Source: Hyphomicrobiales bacterium (lineage in GTDB: Bacteria > Pseudomonadota > Alphaproteobacteria > Rhizobiales > JAJFHB01). Taken from it: a stretch of DNA of 64,000 nt. The stretch lies in the NCBI GenBank assembly GCA_021775755.1, contig JAJFHE010000015.1, forward strand, positions 107,617 through 171,616, written 5' to 3'. The position numbers and the translations under genes were made by a program. The notes beneath the pieces were generated by a model. That model saw only the letters and a program-made list of their open reading frames with translations, made no database searches and had not been told where the DNA came from. Of the stretch, positions 57,059-64,000 are shown piece by piece; positions within the stretch are counted from its first letter, which is position 1; every line of letters begins with the position of its first letter.

Positions 57059-58105
57059 GTGGTGAGCATGCAATTTTCCAGAAAGATCACGGTCGTGGGT
57101 GCACATGCGGAAGGCGAGGTCGGCCGCGTTGTAACCGGTGGCGTCTTGCCGCCGCCCGGCGATACGCTTTATGCGCAGCAGCAGCATCTGTGGAAACACG
57201 ACGACGGGTTGCGCAAATTTCTGCTCTATGAGCCGCGCGGTGGTGCCTTTACCCATGCCAACCTGATCGTGCCGCCGAAGGATGCAAGGGCCCAGGCCGG
57301 TTTCATCATCATGGAGCCGGATGACTACCCGCCCATGTCCGGCTCCAACTCGATTTGTGTTTCGACCGTTCTGCTAGAGACGGGCATGATCGAAATGCAA
57401 GAGCCGGAAACCCGCATGACGCTCGAAACGCCCGGCGGCCTCGTCGATGTGGTGGCGCAATGCGCGAACGGTCGCTGCGAGCGCGTGCGCGTCACCAATG
57501 TGCCCTGTTTCGCGACGTATCTCGATGCGCGTCTTGAGGTCGAAGGGCTCGGGTCCCTGACCGTCGACGTCGCCTATGGAGGAGCATTCTTTCTGCTGGT
57601 CGATGCGGTGGGGCTCGGATTTGCGATCGAACGCTCCGAGGCGCGCGCGCTGGTTGAGACCGGCGAACTGATCAAGGCGGCGGCGCAGGAACAGCTCGCC
57701 GTGCAACATCCCGACCTCGAAGACGTGAACAAGATCGTATTCACCGAATTCACACTGCCGGTCACGCAAGAAGATGGCGTCAAGGTCGGCCGCAACACGG
57801 TTTGTATTTCACCCGGCAAGCTCGACCGCTCGCCCTGCGGCACCGGAACGAGCGCGCGGCTTGCGGTCATGCATGCAAAGGGTGAGATCGGGCCCGGCGA
57901 AACGTTTCTCAGCCGCTCCGTCATCGGCTCGGAATTTCAAACACGCATCGAGCGAACGACGAAAGTCGGCGGCAATGAGGCGATTGTGCCGTCTATCTCC
58001 GGGCGGGCGTGGATATCGGGTTTCCACGACTACGTGCTCGATCCCGCAGATCCCTATCCGGAAGGCTACACGCTGTCGGATACCTGGTTCCGGGCGCTCG
58101 ATTGA
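57059..58105 (+). CDS. Proline racemase family protein (Ser/Cys variant)
   Basis: The 348-residue protein has the two-domain diaminopimelate-epimerase fold of proline racemases, 4-hydroxyproline epimerases and trans-3-hydroxyproline dehydratases. The first active-site motif reads PPMSGSNSICVSTVLLETG: Ser94 replaces the usual catalytic Cys of MCGH. The second, LDRSPCGTGTSARLAVM, keeps Cys260. Single substitutions at the first position are known to change reaction type in this family. It starts at GTG 57059 with GGAGGAGG 10 bases upstream and is divergent from the lyase homologue across 125 bp. Confidence 0.88.
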   Translation: MVSMQFSRKITVVGAHAEGEVGRVVTGGVLPPPGDTLYAQQQHLWKHDDGLRKFLLYEPRGGAFTHANLIVPPKDARAQAGFIIMEPDDYPPMSGSNSICVSTVLLETGMIEMQEPETRMTLETPGGLVDVVAQCANGRCERVRVTNVPCFATYLDARLEVEGLGSLTVDVAYGGAFFLLVDAVGLGFAIERSEARALVETGELIKAAAQEQLAVQHPDLEDVNKIVFTEFTLPVTQEDGVKVGRNTVCISPGKLDRSPCGTGTSARLAVMHAKGEIGPGETFLSRSVIGSEFQTRIERTTKVGGNEAIVPSISGRAWISGFHDYVLDPADPYPEGYTLSDTWFRALD

Positions 58106-58111
58106 GCCCGC

Positions 58112-58702
58112 TCAACGGGCCATGGCGTGGTACTCGGGGTTGGGTCGCATATCGACGGCAGAGGCCATGCGGTTCGACATATTGAAGAACGATGCAACTG
58201 CGGAAATGTCCCAGATGTCGCGGTCGCAGAACCCGGCATCGCGCAACGTCTGCCGGTCGGCTTCGGCGACGGTCTCGGGCGATACGGTCAGAAGATGAGC
58301 AAAATCGAGCATGGCGCGCTGGCGCGGTTCGAGATCCAAAGTGCGGTAGTTGTAGATCAATGCATCACCGAACGCGGCGTCGCCTGAAAGTTCGCGCACC
58401 TGCGCACCATGGGCGGTGAGGCAGTAAAGGCATTTATTCTCCGCTGAAACGACAACGGCGATCATTTCCCGCTCAAGCTTTGAAAGGCCACTGTCGGCGA
58501 GCATCAGATCGTTATACATGCCCATGAAGGCGCGCAGCTTGTCCTGGTCGAAACTGTAGGCGCGCAGAACATTGGGCACGAGACCCAGTTTCTCGAGGCA
58601 CTTCGCGAAATAGGCGTCGAGATCGTCATCGAGCTTTTCGCATTCCGGCAGGTCGAGTGCGGTTGCGGCGTGGTCGGTTCTGGGTATGTCAGGTCTGGGC
58701 AT
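58112..58702 (-). CDS. AhpD-like peroxidase-related protein (carboxymuconolactone decarboxylase family)
   Basis: The 196-residue all-helical protein carries the redox motif ENKCLYCLTAHGAQVRELSG (CxxC with the downstream His), typical of AhpD-like peroxidases. The N-terminus NVLRAYSFDQDKLRAFMGMYNDLM is the arrangement of the peroxidase-related enzyme family. It may reduce peroxides or act on an aldehyde or thiol intermediate. It converges with the proline racemase homologue six bases away and is monocistronic, since the glutamate dehydrogenase lies beyond a 129-bp gap in the opposite direction. Confidence 0.88.
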   Translation of the reverse strand: MPRPDIPRTDHAATALDLPECEKLDDDLDAYFAKCLEKLGLVPNVLRAYSFDQDKLRAFMGMYNDLMLADSGLSKLEREMIAVVVSAENKCLYCLTAHGAQVRELSGDAAFGDALIYNYRTLDLEPRQRAMLDFAHLLTVSPETVAEADRQTLRDAGFCDRDIWDISAVASFFNMSNRMASAVDMRPNPEYHAMAR

Positions 58703-58831
58703 GTCGGTAAACTCGTCCCGGTTGTCTCGTATTGGAGGTCTGTACGGATGTGCGCGCGCGCAACACCTAATGGCGTGCGCCGCTGCAGTGTAATGGCCGA
58801 ATTATATTGTAATACCTAGAGAAACGCACCA

Positions 58832-61800
58832 GTGTTGCGATGGATCAAGGGCGCCGAATCACGGTTGCGCCGGTTTGTTGCGAAACCCGATTTCGGCGCG
58901 CGCTTTGACACGGAGGCAATGGGGTCGAAGATGCGCTCTCAGCGGCAGTTGGACAAACTTATCAAGTCGGTTGCGTCGCAATTCTCAAAATCACCGAAAG
59001 ACAAATCCCTGGTTCCCTTCGTCAAGGGCTTCTTCGCGCAGGGCGTAGCGGAAGACCTCGACGGCTATTCCGTGGCGACGCTAGCGGCACTGGCCCGCTC
59101 ATCGAACGGGTTTATGGATAACCGCACTGTCGGGCGGTCGAAAGTTCGCGTTTTCGTCCCCGATGAGAAACGCGACGGCTGGTCCGATGATGTGACCGTC
59201 ATCGAGATGATCAACGACGATATGCCGTTTCTAGTGGACTCGGTTCTGAGCCTTCTGAACGAGAGCGGGCACGAAATCGAGCTGGTGCTTCATCCGGTTC
59301 TGTCCCTGCACCGCAAAAGCAACGGACAACTGATGGGCTATTCGGACGATGCGCTGGCCCCGGCACCGGGTGTGGCGCGCGAGAGCCTGATCCATATCCA
59401 CGTTGAGCGTATCTACGACGCCAAGGCGTTGAAAAAGCTCGAAAAGGACATTGAGGAAACACTGCGCGCGGTGCGCATCGTCGTGCTCGACTGGAGACAG
59501 ATGCGTGACCGGCTCGACGAGAGCGTGTCGTCTTACCAGAGCAATCCGCCTCCCGTCGCAGTCGATGAGCTGGCGGAATCGATCCAGTTCCTGCAATGGC
59601 TGCTCGACAACCATTTTACTTTCCTGGGCATTCGCGAATACCGCTTCGAGGGCGGCGCGGAGACCGGGGAACTGAAATCCATCCCGAAATCGGGCCTCGG
59701 CATTTTGCGTGATCCCACCGTGCAGGTGTTGCGCCGCGGCCGCGAGCTGGTCTCAATCACGCCGGAGGTGCGTGAGTTTTTGATGCAGCCGGCGCCGCTG
59801 ATCATCACCAAGGCAAATGTGCGAGCGCATGTGCACCGCCGCGTCCACATGGACTACATCGGCATCAAACAGTTCGATAAGAAAGGTGTTCTGATCGGCG
59901 AACTGCGGGTTGTCGGTCTGTTCACCTCCGTCGCTTATACGCGTTCGGCCCGGTTCATTCCGCTGCTGCGCCGCAAGGTCTCACACGTTATCGAAAAGAG
60001 CGGCTACAACCCGGACGGCCATTCCGGTAAAGCCCTTCTCAATGTGCTCGAACAGTTCCCGCGTGACGAGCTGATCCAGATCGACGAGGAAACGCTGCTG
60101 GAAAATGCCATGGGCATTCTGCAGCTCGAAGAACGGCCGCGCACCCGACTGTTCATCCGCAAAGACAAGTTCGACAGGTTTGTTTCAACGCTCGTGTTTA
60201 TTCCGCGGGACCGCTTCAATACCGCGGTTCGCGAGCGCGTCGGCGTGGCGCTTGCCGCGGCCTATGAAGGCTATGTCTCGGCCTTCTATCCAGATTTCCC
60301 GGAAGGTTCTCTAGTGCGGGTGCATTTCATTATCGGGCGGCGCGAGGGCGAGACACCAACACCTAACCTGGCTGCGCTCGAGGCTGAAATCGTCGAGATC
60401 GTCAAGACCTGGGACGACCGGCTGACCGAGGCCATTGTGGCCGGCAACGAGCGGCAGACGGCGACGGACCTGATCACGCGGTATGTCAACGGTTTTTCTG
60501 CCGCCTATCAGGAATCTTTTGAACCTTATCAGGCGCTTGCCGACATTGTTCACATCGACCATCTGGAAAGCCATGGCGATCTGGAAATCGAGTTTTACAG
60601 ATCCGGAGACGACGCAGCCTCGACGGTACGGCTGAAGATTTACCATCTGGGCGAGCCGATCGCGCTGTCCGACCGCCTGCCGATCCTTGAACATATGGGC
60701 TTGCGCGCGATCGACGAGCGCTCGTTCCAGGCAGAGCTTGGCGAGGGCGGCAGGGACGGTGTGGTGTGGATCCACGAGATTGCGCTGGAATCCGCCGACG
60801 GCGAAAGTTTCGGTTTCGACGACGTCAAGACGGTGCTTGAGGAGTGCTTCCTTGCAGTGTGGACCGGGGCGGCGGAAAATGACGATTACAATGCGCTGGT
60901 TCTCAAGCAGAAGATGGGCTGGCGCGATGTTTCGGTCTTGCGCGCCTACGGCAAATATCTGCGCCAGGCGGGTGTGCCGTTCTCCGCGCTTTATGTCTCC
61001 GACACGATGTGCAAGCACTCTTCCACGTCGGCCAAGCTCGTCGAACTCTTCCACGACCGTTTCGCCGTCGACCGGCCGGCCGGCGCAAAGTCCGGCGGCC
61101 GCGAAAAGGTGCTCCTGCGCAGGATAGAATCGGACTTGCAGGCGATCCCCAGTCTGGCCGAAGATCGCATTCTGAGGCGTTTCCTCAATGCCCTGCTGTC
61201 GACGTTGCGGACCAACTATTTCCAGAAGGACGATGCCGGCGGCCACCGCCCGGCGATCGCCTACAAGTTCCGCAGCGGCATGCTCGAAGAACTTCCCGAA
61301 CCGAGGCCGTTTGCGGAAATTTTCGTCTATGCGCCGGACGTCGAAGGGGTGCATTTGCGCTTCGGCATGATTGCGCGTGGCGGGCTGCGCTGGTCGGACC
61401 GGCCGGAAGACTTCCGCACTGAAGTGCTGGGTCTGGTCAAAGCGCAGCAGGTCAAGAACGCGGTGATCGTGCCGGTTGGTGCAAAAGGCGGCTTTGTGCC
61501 GAAAAAGCTTGCACAGATGCCGACCCGCGAGGCTTTCATGGATGAGGGCATCCGCTGCTACAAGATGTTCATATCGAGCCTGCTTGATGTCACCGACAAT
61601 CTGGCCGGCGACGATGTGATTCCGCCGCATGACGTGGTGCGCCACGACGCGGACGATGCCTATCTGGTGGTCGCGGCCGACAAGGGTACGGCAACGTTCT
61701 CCGACATTGCCAACTCGATCTCCGAAGACCGCGGCCACTGGCTCGCGGACGCCTTTGCCTCCGGCGGATCGGCCGGTTACGACCATAAGAAGATGGGCAT

Positions 61801-63763
61801 TACCGCGCGCGGCGGCTGGGAGGCGGTTAAGCGGCACTTCCGCGAAATGGATATCGATATCCAGACGACGCCGTTTACCGTCGTTGGATGTGGCGACATG
61901 TCGGGCGATGTTTTCGGCAACGGCATGCTGCTCTCAAAACAGATCAAGTTGTTGGCAGCCTTTGACCACCGCGACATCTTCATCGATCCCGATCCCGATC
62001 CGGCCAAGAGCTTTGCCGAGCGCAAGCGGCTGTTCGGGCTGTCGCGGTCGAGTTGGCGGGACTATTCGGCGAGACTCATCAGCAAGGGCGGTGGCATCTT
62101 CAGCCGTGCCGACAAATCGATCACGCTGACGCCGGAAATCCAGAAGCTGGTCGGTATCGAGGCAAAGCAGGCAACACCGACGGAACTGATCCAGGCGATA
62201 CTCAGGGCGCCGGCCGATCTGCTCTGGTTCGGTGGTATCGGCACCTATATACGCGCGACGTCGGAAAGCAACGAACAGGTCGGTGACCGTGCCAATGACA
62301 GCCTGCGGATCACCGCGCCGGAAATCGGCGCCAAGGTGATCGGCGAGGGTGCTAATCTCGGCCTCACCCATCGGGCGCGGATCGAATTCGCCATGCGCGG
62401 CGGCCGCGTGAACACCGACGCGGTCGACAATTCGGCCGGCGTCAACTCGTCAGACATCGAGGTCAACATCAAGATTGCGCTGGGCGCGGCGGAAGCAGCC
62501 GGGACGCTGACCCGCAAGGCGCGCAACCGATGGCTCGCGAACATGACCGAAGAGGTCGCGGCTCTCGTGCTGCGCAACAATTATCAGCAGACCCTGAGCC
62601 TGAGCTTGATGCAGGTGAAGGCTCTTGACGATATCAGCTATCACGCCCGGTTCATGCGCGACCTCGAGGGCCAGGGACTGCTCAACCGGGAGATAGAGTA
62701 TCTGCCCGATGACGTCACGATGGCGGAACGCGAGGCGGGCGATAGTCAACTCGTCAGGCCGGAACTCGCCGTACTGCTGGCCTACGCCAAGATCGCGCTG
62801 TACGACAAGCTGCTGGCCAGCAAAGTGCCGGACGATCGTTATCTCGGCGCGGAACTGAATAAATACTTCCCGGTCCAGCTGCAGAAGAAATTTCCTGACG
62901 AGATCGCCGGCCACAAACTGCGCCGCGAGATCATTGCAACGATGCTTGCCAACAGCATGATCAATCGCGGCGGCGCGACCCTGATCAACCGGCTGACCGA
63001 TGAGACCGGGGCCGATGTTGCCGAGATCGCAGCCGCCTTTGCCATGGCGCGCGACAGTTTCGACCTGACCGCCCTCAATAGCGAGATCGATGCGCTCGAC
63101 AACAAGATCGAGAGCGCGACCCAGATCGGGCTCTATCTCGACCTGCAGGATCTGTTGCGCCGTCAGACCGTCTGGTTCCTGCGCAATGCCTCGATGAAGA
63201 CCGGTCTTGAAAAACAGATTGCGCATTACCGGTCGGGACTTGAACTGTTGGCCAAGACGCTCGACAAGGTACTGCCTGACGAGGCCGCGAAACGGGTCGC
63301 GGAAGCCGAAGCTGATCTGGTGGCGCACAAGGTTCCCAAGGCGCTGGCAGCGAGGGTTGCGCGCCTGCGGTATCTCTCACGTGGTCCCGATATCGTTCTG
63401 GTGGCAACCCAGACCAAGCGTCCGGTCGAAGCGGTTGCCAAGGCCTTCTTCGGAATCGGCGTCAGGCTCGGGATTGACAGGCTGGCCGCACGCGCCGGTC
63501 GCGTCGAGGTCAGCGATTATTTCGACAGACTGGCCCTTGGACGCGCCGGCGAGAGCATCTTCGCGACCCAGCGCAGTCTTGTGGCCGAGATCCTGCGCGG
63601 GGCAAACGCCAAGGCGGACCCCCTGTCGGCATGGGCCAAATCCAATGGCGAAGCGTTCGAGCGAGCCGAACGGTCGATGGCGGAGATGATCGACAGCGGC
63701 GACCTGACGCTCGCCAAGGTGGCGGTAGCGGGCAGTTATCTGCAAGACCTGCTGGAGACATGA
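58832..63763 (+). CDS. NAD-specific glutamate dehydrogenase, large (GDH-180 class)
   Basis: The 1643-residue enzyme oxidatively deaminates glutamate to 2-oxoglutarate with NAD. The N-terminal half carries ACT-like regulatory repeats, seen in VTVIEMINDDMPFLVDSVL and AFSTP-like segments further on. The catalytic part (about 780-1290) shows LRFGMIARGGLRWSDRPEDF, VIVPVGAKGGFVPKKL and GHWLADAFASGGSAGYDHKKMGITARGGWEAVKRHF, split by variable loops. The C-terminal third is helical. The size is that of the large class known from Caulobacter, Brucella and Pseudomonas. It begins at GTG 58832; a later in-frame ATG is possible. Confidence 0.95.
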   Translation: MLRWIKGAESRLRRFVAKPDFGARFDTEAMGSKMRSQRQLDKLIKSVASQFSKSPKDKSLVPFVKGFFAQGVAEDLDGYSVATLAALARSSNGFMDNRTVGRSKVRVFVPDEKRDGWSDDVTVIEMINDDMPFLVDSVLSLLNESGHEIELVLHPVLSLHRKSNGQLMGYSDDALAPAPGVARESLIHIHVERIYDAKALKKLEKDIEETLRAVRIVVLDWRQMRDRLDESVSSYQSNPPPVAVDELAESIQFLQWLLDNHFTFLGIREYRFEGGAETGELKSIPKSGLGILRDPTVQVLRRGRELVSITPEVREFLMQPAPLIITKANVRAHVHRRVHMDYIGIKQFDKKGVLIGELRVVGLFTSVAYTRSARFIPLLRRKVSHVIEKSGYNPDGHSGKALLNVLEQFPRDELIQIDEETLLENAMGILQLEERPRTRLFIRKDKFDRFVSTLVFIPRDRFNTAVRERVGVALAAAYEGYVSAFYPDFPEGSLVRVHFIIGRREGETPTPNLAALEAEIVEIVKTWDDRLTEAIVAGNERQTATDLITRYVNGFSAAYQESFEPYQALADIVHIDHLESHGDLEIEFYRSGDDAASTVRLKIYHLGEPIALSDRLPILEHMGLRAIDERSFQAELGEGGRDGVVWIHEIALESADGESFGFDDVKTVLEECFLAVWTGAAENDDYNALVLKQKMGWRDVSVLRAYGKYLRQAGVPFSALYVSDTMCKHSSTSAKLVELFHDRFAVDRPAGAKSGGREKVLLRRIESDLQAIPSLAEDRILRRFLNALLSTLRTNYFQKDDAGGHRPAIAYKFRSGMLEELPEPRPFAEIFVYAPDVEGVHLRFGMIARGGLRWSDRPEDFRTEVLGLVKAQQVKNAVIVPVGAKGGFVPKKLAQMPTREAFMDEGIRCYKMFISSLLDVTDNLAGDDVIPPHDVVRHDADDAYLVVAADKGTATFSDIANSISEDRGHWLADAFASGGSAGYDHKKMGITARGGWEAVKRHFREMDIDIQTTPFTVVGCGDMSGDVFGNGMLLSKQIKLLAAFDHRDIFIDPDPDPAKSFAERKRLFGLSRSSWRDYSARLISKGGGIFSRADKSITLTPEIQKLVGIEAKQATPTELIQAILRAPADLLWFGGIGTYIRATSESNEQVGDRANDSLRITAPEIGAKVIGEGANLGLTHRARIEFAMRGGRVNTDAVDNSAGVNSSDIEVNIKIALGAAEAAGTLTRKARNRWLANMTEEVAALVLRNNYQQTLSLSLMQVKALDDISYHARFMRDLEGQGLLNREIEYLPDDVTMAEREAGDSQLVRPELAVLLAYAKIALYDKLLASKVPDDRYLGAELNKYFPVQLQKKFPDEIAGHKLRREIIATMLANSMINRGGATLINRLTDETGADVAEIAAAFAMARDSFDLTALNSEIDALDNKIESATQIGLYLDLQDLLRRQTVWFLRNASMKTGLEKQIAHYRSGLELLAKTLDKVLPDEAAKRVAEAEADLVAHKVPKALAARVARLRYLSRGPDIVLVATQTKRPVEAVAKAFFGIGVRLGIDRLAARAGRVEVSDYFDRLALGRAGESIFATQRSLVAEILRGANAKADPLSAWAKSNGEAFERAERSMAEMIDSGDLTLAKVAVAGSYLQDLLET

Positions 63764-63820
63764 GAGCAGATGTGATGGGCCGATCGCGTGCCGGACCATA
63801 GTCCGAGCCACCCTTCGACC

Positions 63821-64000
63821 ATGCGGGCCCGATTTTCCTGGGCGCTGTTCGACTGGGCGGCGCAGCCCTATTTCACACTGATCACGACGTTCGTCTTCTC
63901 GCCCTATTTCGTGACGATCTACGTCGGCGACGCGGTCCGTGGCCAGGCAATCTGGGGGTATGGCCAGGCCGCGGCCGGACTGTCGATTGCGCTTCTGGCG
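63821..64000 (+). CDS. UMF1-type MFS transporter, partial
   Basis: Only the first 60 residues are in the window, the rest continuing past the right edge. They read SWALFDWAAQPYFTLITTFVFSPYFV, here split at the first helix, then a short periplasmic loop and the start of a second helix (GLSIALLA). The FDWAAQPYFTL motif is typical of the UMF1/Atg22-like branch of the major facilitator superfamily; substrates are unknown, possibly amino acids. I use the ATG at 63821; a GTG at 63788 in the same frame would add 11 residues and is also plausible. It follows the glutamate dehydrogenase by 57 bp. Confidence 0.72.
   Translation, partial: MRARFSWALFDWAAQPYFTLITTFVFSPYFVTIYVGDAVRGQAIWGYGQAAAGLSIALLA

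Noticed and set aside
60311..61837. 508-residue open frame on the minus strand within the glutamate dehydrogenase gene
   Set aside because: It is antisense to a conserved catalytic region and shows no family similarity; long shadow frames are expected at this GC.

Overview
The window looks like a chromosomal segment of an alphaproteobacterium, most likely in the Hyphomicrobiales (Rhizobiales). The basis is gene order: Tim44-like/mltA divergent from fxsA-secB, then dnaQ-coaE-aroE-maf-ppsR divergent from hemE-hemJ-rho, mnmE-mnmG-rsmG-parA-parB, and a tesB / glnK-amtB / aminotransferase-ftsK-lolA-xth block. GC content is high, and GTG/TTG starts and 4-base stop/start overlaps are common. No rRNA, insertion sequence, prophage or CRISPR array was seen. 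One tRNA gene, tRNA-Gly(GCC), is present.

Region 1 (1-25.2 kb) is core, origin-proximal chromosome. It holds cell-wall and envelope genes (mltA, Tim44-like, fxsA), secB, a leftward operon dnaQ-coaE-aroE-maf-ppsR, and a rightward run hemE-hemJ-rho-(yyaL on the other strand)-mnmE-mnmG-rsmG-parA-parB. The 384-bp gap between ppsR and hemE carries several DnaA-box-like sequences plus an AT-rich stretch. By analogy with other alphaproteobacteria it is the probable chromosomal origin. Two near-consensus parS sites lie close to parAB. A leftward leuS-lptE-holA operon, yggS, an L,D-transpeptidase, and an OmpR-type regulator paired with a cyclic-nucleotide-binding protein follow.

Region 2 (25.2-43.4 kb) is mostly housekeeping: xth, an orphan membrane protein, aminotransferase-ftsK-lolA ending in a clear terminator, nitrogen control (glnK-amtB behind a sigma-54-like promoter and a large 5' hairpin), tesB, a UbiH-type hydroxylase, and a run of small protein-quality genes (DUF971, Trm112-like, LON-domain, thioredoxin-TPR, YbaK-type deacylase). 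After the tRNA come cfa, a glutathione transferase and a pirin.

Region 3 (43.4-58.7 kb) is accessory in character. It contains an orphan molybdenum hydroxylase large subunit, then a sensory cluster: a MEDS-domain protein translationally coupled to a 1055-residue hybrid histidine kinase, a FixJ-type regulator and a single-domain receiver. Next is a set of catabolic enzymes (amidohydrolase, TauD-type dioxygenase, an aromatic amino acid lyase homologue whose MIO motif is altered, a proline racemase homologue with serine at the first catalytic position, an AhpD-like protein), with an orphan membrane-anchored protein inserted among them. The lyase-racemase pair and the MEDS-kinase pair are the best candidates for something new. 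The window ends with the large NAD-dependent glutamate dehydrogenase and the start of a UMF1-type transporter.
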